64,000 bases of DNA from contig CAZIUE010000008.1 of NCBI GenBank assembly GCA_964542535.1, positions 1 through 64,000 on the forward strand, written 5' to 3'. Each line of letters begins with the position of its first letter. The stretch's first letter is position 1. Below the pieces are notes generated by a model, which saw only the letters and a program-made list of their open reading frames with translations, was not told where the DNA came from and made no database searches. This document shows, in pieces, positions 18,007 to 27,948 of the stretch. A program made the translations under genes and the position numbers. This DNA is from Pseudopelobacter sp964542535 (lineage in GTDB: Bacteria > Desulfobacterota > Desulfuromonadia > Geobacterales > Pseudopelobacteraceae).

Positions 18007-18855
18007 TCAGGCGTCCTGGCCGGGGCTGGACGTTGCGTAACTGCGATAGGAATAGTAGCGCTCCACATTCTGGGTGATAGTGGTGTCGTTGTAGACGATC
18101 CCCAGAAGGTCGGTTCCCTTGAGCGCTTCCATGGCGTCCCTGACATTGTCCTTGGTCGCCGTCTGTTCCTTGACCACGAACACAACGCCATCCACCAGGT
18201 GTGCCAGAGAGCGGGTCTCGGCAAAGGGAAGCAGGGGGGGAGTGTCGAAAATGACGTAGCGGTCGGTATAGCGGTGCTTGATCTCTTCCACGAAGGACTT
18301 CATCCTGGCGGAGGCCAGCAGCTCCGCCGGGTTGGGCACAGTGCACCCCGCGGTTACCACCGACAACCGGCCGATGCCGGTGGGAACGATCGCCTCACCC
18401 AGATCCACCCCCTGGGTGAGGCAGTCGGCCAACCCCACGTTGCGCTCGATGTTCAGGTAGCGGTGGAGGCTGGGGCGCCGCAGGTCCGCATCCAGAAGCA
18501 GCACCGTATGGTCGTACTCCTGGGCCAGGCTGATGGCCAGGTTCAGGGAGGTGAGACTTTTCCCCTCGTTGGGGATGGCGCTGGTCACCATCAGTACGTT
18601 CCGGAATGGCTTGACGCTGGTCATCTTCACCAGGATGGCCTTCAGCTTGCGGAACTCCTCCGCCACGGGTGAGGCGGGATCGTTCAGGGTCACCAGCAGA
18701 GGGTCGTCGGACGTGATCCTGTCGGCCACGGTTTCGGGAAGAGGGGCGGTATGGCGCTTGTCGCCAAGCACCACCGGTTCCTGGGGGGTGCGGGCAGGAA
18801 CGGTACCGTTGCGTAGATGCGCGGCCCGCTCCATGGCCTTTTCAAGTCTGCTCAT
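18007..18855 (-). CDS. XrtA-associated tyrosine autokinase (BY-kinase, CpsD/CapB-like)
   Basis: A 282-residue bacterial tyrosine kinase that controls polysaccharide chain length by cycles of autophosphorylation. It shows Walker A SAIPNEGKSLTSLN (about 92-105), Walker A' LLLDADLRRP (119-128) and Walker B VIFDTPP. The C-terminal Tyr cluster (VERYYSYRSY) is the usual autophosphorylation site. It lacks the membrane domain, which is supplied by the separate chain-length protein just upstream, as in CapA/CapB systems. SD AAGGA lies 7 nt before the ATG. Confidence 0.9.
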   Translation of the reverse strand: MSRLEKAMERAAHLRNGTVPARTPQEPVVLGDKRHTAPLPETVADRITSDDPLLVTLNDPASPVAEEFRKLKAILVKMTSVKPFRNVLMVTSAIPNEGKSLTSLNLAISLAQEYDHTVLLLDADLRRPSLHRYLNIERNVGLADCLTQGVDLGEAIVPTGIGRLSVVTAGCTVPNPAELLASARMKSFVEEIKHRYTDRYVIFDTPPLLPFAETRSLAHLVDGVVFVVKEQTATKDNVRDAMEALKGTDLLGIVYNDTTITQNVERYYSYRSYATSSPGQDA

Positions 18856-18916
18856 CGATTATCCTTGGGCATAGTTCATGCTGTTTCGTGCGGCCGCACC
18901 GTTTCCGGATACGGGG

Positions 18917-20416
18917 CTAACGCACCTGATCCTTGATACTCTGTACCAGGTTCGACGGCCGCAGGTTGTCCACCAGGCTGTCCATAAAGGTCAGGCCGGC
19001 GACCTCCGTCAGGGGGAAACAGAGCAGGAACAGGAAGTAGGCTCCGGCATAGATACAGAGACGTTTGGTGCGGCGGCGCTGCCGGTCCAGCTCGCTCGGA
19101 ACCCGAATGCGGGAGATGACCGCCAGCACGGGGACGCCGAACTCCTTCAGGAAATCCACATCCTTGACGGTGCCGTCCATCTGGTCCAGCAGGAACAGGA
19201 TGCCGAAACTCCCCGCCAGTCCGGCAACGAATCCCAGCAGCATGATCCGCAGCCGGTTGGGACTGGCCGGCTTCAGGGGGAGGATGGCCGGGTCCACGAC
19301 CCGGAAGGTGGTGGACTTGTCCTGCACCTCCATCTGCTTGGAGACCTCGGACTGACCGTGGCGGGCGTACAGTTCGTCATAGATCTTTTTCTGGTTCTCC
19401 CGCTCGGACTCCAGCCGCTCCAGGTTGGCCTTGGCGGAGGGAAGGCTGCGCAGGAGGGACTGGTTGGTGGCGATATAACGCCGCAGACTGGACTCGCTGG
19501 CCCTGATGGCGGCGACCTCCGAATCGATCTTATCCAGTTCCTGGGGATCGAGGGGCTGATAGGTGGTGCCCCTGGTCCTGAGCTGCTGCCTGATGGTATC
19601 CATGTCCCCCTTGATCTTGATCACCTCGGGGTAGCTGTCGGTGTACTCGACGCGCAGTTCATCCAGGCGCTTCTGCAGCGCCGACAGACGTGACTGCAAG
19701 GGGTCTCCTGATTTTCTGGTGACCGTGCGCATCCCCTCCAGCTGCCTGCGGCGCAGTTCCAGATCGTAGAGTTTCTGCTGGGAGATATTGATCTCTTCGA
19801 ACAGCTTGGCCTCATCAACCGCGATGACCCCCCCCTTGTCGCGCTTAAAGTTGTTGAGCTCCTGCTCGGCCTTCACCAGCTTCTCCTTGAACGTATCGAT
19901 CTGCTCTCCCAGGAATTTGGTGGCGTCGTAGGATTCTCCCCGCTTGGAAGAGGTATTCTCCTCGATGTAGAGCCGTACCAGGGTGTTGACGAAGTCCCTG
20001 GCCATGCGCGGGTCCCCGTCGGTGTAGGAGATGGTGAAGAGGTTCTTGTCTTTGACCTTGACCACCGTGTTCTTCTGCAGGGTCTTGTAGAGCTCTTCCG
20101 GGTTGACGCGCCCCCGCCGGGTGACGGTCATATCAAGGTTCTCGGCAGCCTTGTTCAGAAGCGTGCGGCTGGTGATGGCATAGGTGAGGACCTTGATGGT
20201 GTCTTCCATGGACGGCGTGACCGTGATCCCCTTGACCAGGTCGCTGATGACGTTCTTTTCGATGAAGACCGTGCTGGAAGCCTCGTACTTCTTGGGAAGC
20301 ACGTAACTCACGACAATGGCAAGCGTCATGATCAGGAGCGCCAGCTTGACGAACAGCTCCTTCCTCCTGACGATCAGCTCCAGATATTTCTTATAGTCAA
20401 ATTCCGAGTCCGACAT
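18917..20416 (-). CDS. Polysaccharide chain-length determinant (Wzz/GumC family, XrtA type)
   Basis: A 499-residue inner-membrane co-polymerase. There is one membrane helix near the N-terminus (about residues 25-42) and one near the C-terminus (about 440-460), with a long periplasmic coiled coil between (heptad-rich residues 170-350). The Wzz domain is at YKKYLELIVRRKELFVKLAL and the Pro-rich motif VVDPAILPLKPASPNRLRIM precedes a membrane segment. It partners the tyrosine kinase encoded next. The ATG at 20416 has GGGG at 5-nt spacing and is preferred to a GTG 6 nt earlier. Confidence 0.9.
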   Translation of the reverse strand: MSDSEFDYKKYLELIVRRKELFVKLALLIMTLAIVVSYVLPKKYEASSTVFIEKNVISDLVKGITVTPSMEDTIKVLTYAITSRTLLNKAAENLDMTVTRRGRVNPEELYKTLQKNTVVKVKDKNLFTISYTDGDPRMARDFVNTLVRLYIEENTSSKRGESYDATKFLGEQIDTFKEKLVKAEQELNNFKRDKGGVIAVDEAKLFEEINISQQKLYDLELRRRQLEGMRTVTRKSGDPLQSRLSALQKRLDELRVEYTDSYPEVIKIKGDMDTIRQQLRTRGTTYQPLDPQELDKIDSEVAAIRASESSLRRYIATNQSLLRSLPSAKANLERLESERENQKKIYDELYARHGQSEVSKQMEVQDKSTTFRVVDPAILPLKPASPNRLRIMLLGFVAGLAGSFGILFLLDQMDGTVKDVDFLKEFGVPVLAVISRIRVPSELDRQRRRTKRLCIYAGAYFLFLLCFPLTEVAGLTFMDSLVDNLRPSNLVQSIKDQVR

Positions 20417-20466
20417 CCACACCCCGCATCATAGTTATCCGCACACCGTACACACACAGAGTCAGG

Positions 20467-21315
20467 TCAGAAGATGCTTTCCCTGACCACCACGTAGTCG
20501 CCCGGCTTGAGCGGTACGTTCTGACTCAAATCTCCGTCCTTGATGAGCTTCTTGGCCTTTACCTCCACCGCCTGATCCTGGGTCCCCTCTTTTCGGCGGA
20601 TGAGCACGCCGTTCTGGTCGGCGAACTTGGTGAAGCCGCCCGATTCCAGGATCGCCTCCATGACCTTGATCCCCTCGCGGTACTCTATGGCCCGCGGCGT
20701 GGCCACCGCACCCAGTACGTAGATGTTCCGGTCCAGGAGCTGGGGCACGAAGATGGCATCGTTGGACTGGATGATCACGTCCTCGGAGGTGTCACCGTCA
20801 ACAAACAGCCGGTAGAAGTTTTCCTTGATCTTTTTGCCGTTGCGCAGGACGTAGGCTCGCTTGTAATCGGCGGCTTTCGAAGGGGCTCCGACGGCACCGG
20901 CCGCCGACTTCCCGTCCTCGGAAGCCTGGCTGCCGATGGCGCAGAGCAACTGCAAGAGGGAGGTACGCCGATTCAAGTCATAAACCCCTGAATTAATTCC
21001 ACTTCCAAAGATATACACCTTACTGTTGGTAATCTCGCGCACCGTTACGGTTACTATCGGGTTCTTCACCAGGTCCTTAAGCTTTTCCGTCAGGGTTTTC
21101 TGCAACTCCGTCGGCGTCTGGCCGCTGGCGGACACGTCACCCAGGCCGGGCACGGTGATCTTTCCGTCGGGACGGACCTTGACCGAGAACGTCAGTTCCT
21201 TGACTCCCCAGACAGCCACGTCAAGGCCGTCCCCCTCGCCGATCACGTAGTCGGCGGCGCGGGAAGTAAGCGGCAGCGCGAGCAGCAGCAGAACGAGCAG
21301 CGATATCAGTCTCAT
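20467..21315 (-). CDS. Polysaccharide export protein (Wza/SLBB family)
   Basis: A 282-residue exported protein with a cleaved signal peptide (MRLISLLVLLLLALPLTSRA, cleavage near residue 20). Poly_export domain: DYVIGEGDGLDVAVWGVKEL and VRPDGKITVPGLGDV. One or two SLBB segments follow (VYIFGSGINSGVYDL; NIYVLGAVATPRAI), then LKPGDYVVVRES. Wza relatives form the periplasmic and outer-membrane channel for capsule or EPS. No lipobox Cys is present, unlike E. coli Wza, which fits the XrtA-type subfamily. SD AAGGGG precedes the ATG. Confidence 0.9.
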   Translation of the reverse strand: MRLISLLVLLLLALPLTSRAADYVIGEGDGLDVAVWGVKELTFSVKVRPDGKITVPGLGDVSASGQTPTELQKTLTEKLKDLVKNPIVTVTVREITNSKVYIFGSGINSGVYDLNRRTSLLQLLCAIGSQASEDGKSAAGAVGAPSKAADYKRAYVLRNGKKIKENFYRLFVDGDTSEDVIIQSNDAIFVPQLLDRNIYVLGAVATPRAIEYREGIKVMEAILESGGFTKFADQNGVLIRRKEGTQDQAVEVKAKKLIKDGDLSQNVPLKPGDYVVVRESIF

Positions 21316-21354
21316 GCGTATCCCCTTTCGAAAGGCAGGACGTGTTTCAGCGGG

Positions 21355-22752
21355 TTATCTGCCGCCCCGTCCGAACAGGACCACCTTGATGGTTTCCAGG
21401 AAGATCAGGGTATCGAGAAACGGGCAGACGTTCTTCGTGTAATAGAGGTCGTAGCGCAGTTTTTCCACCGCGTCCTCAACGGATGATCCGTAAGGGTACC
21501 TGACCTGTGCCCAGCCTGTCAATCCGGGCTTGATGAAATGGCGCTTGGAGTAGTAGGGAATCACCAGTTTCAGTTTTTCCACGAACTCGGGGCGCTCCGG
21601 CCGCGGACCGATCAGACTCATCTCCCCCTTGAGAACATTGATCAGCTGGGGGATCTCGTCGATGCGGGAATTCCTCAGGAATCTGCCCAGGGAGGTGATA
21701 CGGGGATCATCCTTCTCGGCCCACACGGCTCCCGTGGCCTGTTCGGCGTCCTGGCGCATGGACCGGAACTTGATCAGGGTAAACAACCGCTCTCCGGCGC
21801 CGACCCGCTCCTGGCGGAAAAAAACCGGTCCGGGGGAGTCGATCCTGATGGCCAGCGCCATGAGCGGAAAGAGCGGGAAGGTCAGTACAAGCCCCACCAG
21901 CGACAGGAGGATGTCCATGCCCCGCTTGGCAAGGTTGAAGAAGGTGGTCCTGCGAAAGCCGCTGGAGAAGATGAACCAGCTGGGGGTGATGGATTCCAGC
22001 AGCAGCCTGCCGGTGACGAATTCGTAGAACGAGGGAGCGTCCATGATCGTGATGCCGCTCAGTTTGCACTTGAGCACGTCCGCCAGGGGGAAGAAGCCCC
22101 GCCGCTCGGTGAGGGCCACGACGACCAGGTCGGCGCGAGTCTCCCGGGCGGCATGCAGCAGGTCCCCTTCCTGCCCCACGATCTGTTCCTGGGGAACGGC
22201 GATCTCAGCGGCATCGGTCTCGGGAGCCCTTCCCTGGGGAGAGCCGCTGCACGGAGCGTAACCGGCCAGGGCCAGGGTGCCGCTGCCGGATGCAAGCAGA
22301 TCCCCCATCTGCCGGGCTAGGGTACCGGTACCGACGATCAGCACCCGCCGGGCAAAGAGGGCCTGACGCCTCCCCAGCAGGATCAGGGCGTGCCAGCCGA
22401 ACTGGAACAGGAGGAACAGGACCAGTGAACCGACCAGGACGCCGCGCCCCAGCATGATGGCCGGTTCCAAATAGTAGACGACGGAGAGGAGTGCGAACGA
22501 CGTAACGATGCCGAAGAGCGTGTTAGTGGCGATCTCCCGCTCGGAACCGTTGCGCTCGGGATCGTAGACCTCCATGAGATGGGAGGCGAACAGCGTCACC
22601 AGCATGAACACGCCCAGGGACCAGATGGTGGAGCTGTTCCGCAGCAGGGAGCCCATATCGGCCCAGCCGAAGCGCACGCCGGCCGCCAGCAGCAGAGCCG
22701 CCGCGGCCAGCAGTACGTCACCGACAACGAGGATGGTTTCGCGAAACCCCAT
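21355..22752 (-). CDS. Initiating undecaprenyl-phosphate sugar phosphotransferase (WbaP/EpsB type)
   Basis: A 465-residue membrane enzyme that loads the first sugar-1-phosphate onto undecaprenyl phosphate. The N-terminal third has four to five helices, the middle a nucleotide-binding-like region (RRVLIVGTGTLARQMG), and the C-terminal third the bacterial sugar transferase domain: KRGMDILLSLVGLVLTFPL, FRQERVGAGERLFTLIKFRS, NSRIDEIPQLINVLKGEM and SLIGPRPERPEF. Glucose or galactose is the usual substrate, but this cannot be decided here. It lies 8 nt after prsT and heads the assembly genes. Confidence 0.9.
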   Translation of the reverse strand: MGFRETILVVGDVLLAAAALLLAAGVRFGWADMGSLLRNSSTIWSLGVFMLVTLFASHLMEVYDPERNGSEREIATNTLFGIVTSFALLSVVYYLEPAIMLGRGVLVGSLVLFLLFQFGWHALILLGRRQALFARRVLIVGTGTLARQMGDLLASGSGTLALAGYAPCSGSPQGRAPETDAAEIAVPQEQIVGQEGDLLHAARETRADLVVVALTERRGFFPLADVLKCKLSGITIMDAPSFYEFVTGRLLLESITPSWFIFSSGFRRTTFFNLAKRGMDILLSLVGLVLTFPLFPLMALAIRIDSPGPVFFRQERVGAGERLFTLIKFRSMRQDAEQATGAVWAEKDDPRITSLGRFLRNSRIDEIPQLINVLKGEMSLIGPRPERPEFVEKLKLVIPYYSKRHFIKPGLTGWAQVRYPYGSSVEDAVEKLRYDLYYTKNVCPFLDTLIFLETIKVVLFGRGGR

Positions 22753-22760
22753 GGAGCCCC

Positions 22761-25415
22761 TTACCGTTTCTGCAACCCGGCCAGTAGCGTCCTGGCCGCG
22801 GCCGCGTCGGCAAAGGTTCCCTGGGAAAGGGCCTTGCGCAACATCGTCGCAGCCCTGGCCCGGTCGCCCCGCTCCGCGTACACCAGTGCCAGATGGTAGG
22901 TCAGGGTGGGATTGTTGGGGAGCAGCGAGCCTGCCTTCTCCAGCACCCTGGCCGCGTCATCCAGCCGACCGTTCTTGAGCAGGGCAAACCCGAGTGTGTC
23001 CATGATACCGGCGTTGCCCGGATCCAGCTTGAAGGCGGTAACGGCCAGCCTGAGGGCGTCCTGGCTGCTGCCATAGCCGGAGGCGTACAGATAGGCCAGG
23101 TTGTTCAGGGCCGGCACATAGGTTTCCGACTTGGCCAGGGCGGCGCGATACCTGCCCACCGCCTCCTTCTTCTTCCCCGTGGCATCGAGCAGAGCGCCCT
23201 GAGCGAACAGGGCCGGAACATAGTCGGGCTTCTTCTTCAGCGCACCGTCATAGCTGGCCATGGCCTGACCGTAATCCCGGGCCGACTCCAGCAGGTTGCC
23301 CAGCTTGACCAGGGCCTCGGCGCTGCCCGGCTCCACCCGCAGGCCGTTTCTGACTTCGGCCAGGGCACGGTTCCGGTCGCCCAGGGTCTCGTATACGGAG
23401 GCCAGCACCAGGTAGGCCTTGGCGGAGCGGGGATACTTGTCGATGAAGACCCGGGCCTGGGATACGGCCTTGGCGGTATCCTTCATGGCCACGTAGGCGG
23501 CGATCTTCAGGGCCACGCCCGCATCCGGCCGGAGCGCTTCAACCTCGTCGAAGACCTTCACGGCCTTCTTGTACTCCTTGTCCGTCACCAGCAGACGCCC
23601 TTTCATCTCCAGGGCAGCCAGGTTCCGGGGCTCCTTCTTGAGCAGTTCATCCACGACCTTGACGGCCTTGCCGGTCTCGCGACGCTTGGCCAGATGACCT
23701 GCCTTGGCCAGGAACGCTCCGGGCTGGCCGGTGGCGGTGGCCCGGTCGTAGTAGGAGAGCGCCTCGCGCTCGTTCCCCTTGATCTCGTAGAGCGCCGCCA
23801 GACCAAGCATTGCCCTCAGGTTGCGGGGGTCGGTGCGCAGGAGCGCGCCGTACTCGGCAATGGCATTGTCATACTTGCCTGTAGAGGCATAGTAGGTGGC
23901 CAGATTCTGATAGGAGGCGGGGAAAGCCGGGTCAGCAGCCTTGGCCTGCTGGATGCTCCCCAGTGCCAGATCGGGCCTGTTCTGGGAGAACTGCACCGAG
24001 GCGATGCTGTTGTAGAGAAGGGCATCCCGTTTGCCGCCGTTCAACCCCTGTTTGAGAACGGTCAGGGCCTTGGGCGCAGTGCCCGAACGCATGTAGTAGG
24101 ATGCCAGCAGCAGCCTGCTGTTGAGGGCGTCCGGGGCGACCCGTACCGCCGTTGCCAGCTCGCTCTCCCCCGCGGCGTTCTTACCGCGGCTGAAGTAGAA
24201 GTACCCCTTCTTCAGGTAGGCATCCACGATGCGGGGATCGATGCTGGTGGCGCGATTCAGCTCGCGCATCCCCTCGTCGAACATCCCCTTGGCCATATAG
24301 GCGTTGCCCAACAGGTTGTGGGCCACCGCGTCGTTGTCGTCGGCTTGCAGCACCCGCTTGATCTCGTTGATGGCATCATCCACGCGCTTCTGGGCCAGAA
24401 GCACGGTAGCGGTCATCAACCGGGCCTGACGGGAGGTGGGAACCCGGTCCAGGATCACCCTGAACTGGCTCAGGCTGCTCTCCAACTCTCCACGGCTGTA
24501 CTGGCAGAGCCCCATGAAGTAGTATGCCTCCAGAGTGGGAGCGATCTTGATGGAGTTCTGCAGGTTGGTCATCGCCTCAGCGAACTGCTTGCGCTGGTAT
24601 TGCACCAGCCCCTTCAGGCGGTGCCCCTCGGCCCGCTTGGGGTACTCCTTGAGCAGGGCATCGGCGATGCCGTCGGCCCGCGCCAGATCACCCTTTTCGA
24701 TCTGGATCAGCCCCGACTTGTACGATGCCAGCGTCTCGTTCCGGTCCAGAGCGAGTATGCGGTTGTAGATTTCCAGGGCCCGGTCGCGGTTGCCCCCCGA
24801 CTTCTCCATGGCCGCCAGCATATAAAACCCCTTAAAGTTTTTGGGGTCTCTGCGGATCAACTCCTCCAGAACGGCCTTGGCCTGCTGCTCCTTGCCGGCC
24901 GCTACATAGACGCCGGCCAGCTCCAGGCGCGTCTTGGAGCGGGAGGGAGCGGCGGCAAGGGCCTGACGCAGGTACCCTTCGGCCTCATCGAAGCGCTTGG
25001 TCACCGCGCAGGCGACTCCCAGGATCTCCAACCCCTCGGCGGAGCCGGGGTGTTTGGCCAGATACTGTTGCCCCAGGGTGAAGGCCTGGTCTCCCTTGCC
25101 GGAGGCGTTGTACACGGCGGCAAGTTCGATCAGTGCGTCTTCCCGGCCCGGATTCTGCTTGAGAACTTTCAGAAACTCCTTTTCCGCCTGTTCGTTCTTC
25201 CCCAGGCGGGCATAGGCCCTGGCCAACTGGAAGCGGGCTTCCAGGTAATTTTCATCCTTTTCAAGGGCGTTCTTGAACAGAACGACGGCACCGCCGGGAT
25301 TCGAGGCGCCCAGCTGCTTGATACCTTCGGACAGCAACTCTTCCTTGGACTTGCGGCCGCACGCGGAGCAGACCGTCAGGAGAATTAACACTGCCGCCAC
25401 CAGTTTCAGTCTCAT
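22761..25415 (-). CDS. prsT: PEP-CTERM system TPR-repeat lipoprotein PrsT
   Basis: An 884-residue envelope lipoprotein: MRLKLVAAVLILLTVCSAC gives a CSAC lipobox. Nearly the whole mature chain is tetratricopeptide repeats of 34 residues (for example ARAYARLGKNEQAEKEFLKV, GNAYMAKGMFDEGMRELNRA), at least twenty of them. It matches the PEP-CTERM-associated TPR family PrsT (TIGR02917-like) in length and position at the head of the locus. It probably scaffolds the secretion or polymer machinery. The ATG at 25415 has AGGAGG with 5-nt spacing; the in-frame GTG at 25421 overlaps that site. It is probably the first gene of the operon. Confidence 0.9.
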   Translation of the reverse strand: MRLKLVAAVLILLTVCSACGRKSKEELLSEGIKQLGASNPGGAVVLFKNALEKDENYLEARFQLARAYARLGKNEQAEKEFLKVLKQNPGREDALIELAAVYNASGKGDQAFTLGQQYLAKHPGSAEGLEILGVACAVTKRFDEAEGYLRQALAAAPSRSKTRLELAGVYVAAGKEQQAKAVLEELIRRDPKNFKGFYMLAAMEKSGGNRDRALEIYNRILALDRNETLASYKSGLIQIEKGDLARADGIADALLKEYPKRAEGHRLKGLVQYQRKQFAEAMTNLQNSIKIAPTLEAYYFMGLCQYSRGELESSLSQFRVILDRVPTSRQARLMTATVLLAQKRVDDAINEIKRVLQADDNDAVAHNLLGNAYMAKGMFDEGMRELNRATSIDPRIVDAYLKKGYFYFSRGKNAAGESELATAVRVAPDALNSRLLLASYYMRSGTAPKALTVLKQGLNGGKRDALLYNSIASVQFSQNRPDLALGSIQQAKAADPAFPASYQNLATYYASTGKYDNAIAEYGALLRTDPRNLRAMLGLAALYEIKGNEREALSYYDRATATGQPGAFLAKAGHLAKRRETGKAVKVVDELLKKEPRNLAALEMKGRLLVTDKEYKKAVKVFDEVEALRPDAGVALKIAAYVAMKDTAKAVSQARVFIDKYPRSAKAYLVLASVYETLGDRNRALAEVRNGLRVEPGSAEALVKLGNLLESARDYGQAMASYDGALKKKPDYVPALFAQGALLDATGKKKEAVGRYRAALAKSETYVPALNNLAYLYASGYGSSQDALRLAVTAFKLDPGNAGIMDTLGFALLKNGRLDDAARVLEKAGSLLPNNPTLTYHLALVYAERGDRARAATMLRKALSQGTFADAAAARTLLAGLQKR

Positions 25416-26259
25416 CTTCACCTCCTACCCTGTAACCGTTTGTGCGTTTCTTAAAACATCAAAAAGGCGATCCCTCTCAGCAAAGACGAGAAGGCGAAAA
25501 GAAATCAAACAAAAATAAAACAGCTGTAAAACAATGGCGCTTCACCAAGCAGGTGATTCAAGTGTTGTGTATATCAATCAGTTGTTCTTCGACAACTTAC
25601 GAAACCTCACGTGAACAACTTCTGTTTACAGGTAAAAACAGAACATCTTTTCGCGTTGTTTCGGACGTACGGCACCACCTTCAGAGGCGGACCGCGGGAA
25701 TGGAGCAATCAGCCGCATTCCATCCTCTGTCGGGTAGCGTTCACCAGGACGTGCAGGGAAGCAGCCCCCCCATGATTCAAACACCGTATCAGCACGGTCT
25801 GGAACGGCACGGTCGGGGAGAGGCGGGACCCGGTGCCACGGTAAATCAGCATCTGTTGGCATCGCCGTTTAGAGCAAGTTCAGGAGATTCCGCTCCCCGT
25901 GACCGACAGCGCCGCGCTAAATTACCGGTTTCAAATGAGAACAAAAAATCCGTGTAACGGTTCCTGGAGCGCGGTTCACCGCGTTGGGCAACCTATCACC
26001 GCCTGCATGTTCCGTCAAGGCATTTCCTGAAATTGAAAACAGGACCGTCGCGGTTTCCAAGAAAACAAGTAGCTAATTTTATTGAGTATTGCTATAGTGC
26101 TTCCGCCCTACCCCCACCAGGAACGAGCAATCGGCCGGTTCGCTCCATCCTGCTTCCCCGCGGAAAGGTCGCGGGTATTCACGGCCGCACGAAGTCGCCG
26201 CCAACGGCTTTTAGAACAGCTTCATAAGGAAGTCGATCGAACAGAAAGGGATCAGTGCC
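25416..26259. other. Long intergenic region between divergent prsT and a radical-SAM gene
   Basis: 844 bp with no protein I can support. The prsT-proximal 200 bp are AT-rich and hold several GTTGT/ACAAC inverted motifs around 25560-25620 (for example 25580-25597), so this is probably the promoter and control region. I found no convincing sigma-54 site, although some PEP-CTERM loci use one. The right half is GC-rich with no clear signal apart from the AAGGGA ribosome-binding site of the plus-strand gene. Open frames here have no recognisable domains. Confidence 0.45.
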
Positions 26260-27711
26260 ATGGACAACGGAACGAGCATACTCTTCATTCATCCCCAGGG
26301 AGAGAACTGGATACCAGGCCAGGAGAACATCGCACGGGTGGTGAATATCATGCCGCCGCTGGGGCTCCTCTCCCTGGCGGCCTGGCTGGAACGCCGCGGC
26401 CACCGCACCAGCGTCCATGACTGTTACGCCTTTCCGGGAAGCGACGACAGGATCCAGACCTCGTTGCGTGAGCATGAACCGGACTATGTGTGCTTTTCCA
26501 CCACCACCTCCAGCTTTCCCGACGCCGTCCGACTGGCCCACAACGTCAAGCAGGCCAGGCCCGGTATCAGATGCGTGTTCGGCGGAGTCCATCTCTCCGC
26601 GCTGCGCGAACAACTCCTGGAGCGTTACCCGATAATCGATTTCGGCGTCGTGGGTGAAGGGGAGGAAACCCTGCGCGAACTGGTGGAGTCCGACGGCCGG
26701 TCCCTGGGCGGTATCGAGGGGCTGATCCACCGGCAGGGGGGACGGGTCGTTTTCAACGGCTTTCGCGAACAGCTGATCGACATGGACAGTCTCCCCTTCC
26801 CCAGTTACGAGAAGCTGCACGGATTTCCAGACAGCTATCGCCTCCCCATCTTCAGCTACCCCAAGGCGCCCAACACCACCATCATCACCAGCCGCGGCTG
26901 TCCCTACAGCTGCTCCTACTGCGACCGCTCGGTGTTCCGGCGTTCCTACCGCTCCAATTCGCCCGACTACATGCTGCGCTACCTGAGGTACCTGCACCAG
27001 CGCTTCTCCATCAGGCATGTCAACATCTACGACGACACCTTCACCCTCAGGCGCCAGCGGGTACTGGATTTCTGCCGTATAAAAATAGAATCAGGTCTCC
27101 GGATGACCTTCAACTGCGCCGCCCGAGCGGAACAACTGGACCGCGAGATGCTGCTCCAGCTGAAGCGGGCCGGATGCTGGATGATCAGCCTGGGGATAGA
27201 AACCGGCGATCCCCAACTGCTTAAGCGACACCGCTCCTACCTACACACCGAGGAGGGAGAGAACCCCCTGGAAAGCATCCGCCAGAAGGTGTTGCTGATC
27301 AAACGCTGCGGTATCCGGGTCAAGGGGCTGTTCATGCTGGGACTGCCGGGAGAGACCGAAGAAAGCATCGAAGCCAGCATGCGCTACGTGTTCAGCCTCC
27401 CCCTGGACGACTTCAACCTCTCCAAGCTCACACCCTTCCCCGGAGCCCCCCTGTACCGGGACATCACCAGCCACGGCAGCTTCAACGAGGACTGGAAGCT
27501 GATGAACGCGGCCAACTTCACCTTCGTCCCCCACGGTTTCACGCGGGAGCAGCTGGAAGCGCGGCACCTGGAATTCTACCGACGCTACTTTTCCCGGCCG
27601 TCGACGCTGCTCACCTACGCATCGATGATCTGGAAATCGCCCGACAGCTGGCTCAGGTTCTGCAAGGACCTGCCGGCGTTCCTCAAATTCGTCGCACGGG
27701 CCCGGGGATAA
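26260..27711 (+). CDS. B12-binding-domain radical SAM protein
   Basis: A 483-residue cytoplasmic iron-sulfur enzyme. The N-terminal cobalamin-binding-like domain (residues 1-150) has MPPLGLLSLAAWLERRGHR, VCFSTTTSSFPDAVRLA, CVFGGVHLSA and VVGEGEETLREL. The radical SAM domain has TSRGCPYSCSYCDRSVF with the C-x3-C-x2-C cluster motif (about residues 213-220) and the SAM-binding GIETGD. Such class B proteins perform methylations or ring contractions in lipid, hopanoid or natural-product pathways, but the substrate is not predictable. It diverges from the polysaccharide locus and converges on a HemN-like gene. Confidence 0.87.
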   Translation: MDNGTSILFIHPQGENWIPGQENIARVVNIMPPLGLLSLAAWLERRGHRTSVHDCYAFPGSDDRIQTSLREHEPDYVCFSTTTSSFPDAVRLAHNVKQARPGIRCVFGGVHLSALREQLLERYPIIDFGVVGEGEETLRELVESDGRSLGGIEGLIHRQGGRVVFNGFREQLIDMDSLPFPSYEKLHGFPDSYRLPIFSYPKAPNTTIITSRGCPYSCSYCDRSVFRRSYRSNSPDYMLRYLRYLHQRFSIRHVNIYDDTFTLRRQRVLDFCRIKIESGLRMTFNCAARAEQLDREMLLQLKRAGCWMISLGIETGDPQLLKRHRSYLHTEEGENPLESIRQKVLLIKRCGIRVKGLFMLGLPGETEESIEASMRYVFSLPLDDFNLSKLTPFPGAPLYRDITSHGSFNEDWKLMNAANFTFVPHGFTREQLEARHLEFYRRYFSRPSTLLTYASMIWKSPDSWLRFCKDLPAFLKFVARARG

Positions 27712-27948
27712 CCGGAGACCGCGCGGAGCCCGAATTCATGACGCCGGACTGCCAGAGCAGCTGAACGAGCCGGGACTACAACGCCGTCACCAGCGGTGCA
27801 ACCTTCAGTCCGGCTGAATCTCCGGCACACTGTCCCATGCCGTGGAACCTATCCTGGACAGCGGCTTTCAGGCAGAAGAAAGCAGGGAGCATCGGATGGA
27901 AGGCAGAAGACACACGGGAACGAAAGAGGGGACGATACGCGGGAATGT

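Noticed and set aside
22893..25388. 831-codon open frame on the plus strand
   Set aside because: It is the antisense of the TPR lipoprotein PrsT; high GC suppresses stop codons and the product has no domain.
25416..25640. Sigma-54 promoter for prsT
   Set aside because: The nearest TGG-N-GC arrangement has the wrong spacing, so I do not claim it although PEP-CTERM loci can use sigma-54.
25442..25957. 171-codon frame upstream of prsT
   Set aside because: No ribosome site, no recognisable domain, and codon use unlike the neighbours; treated as non-coding.
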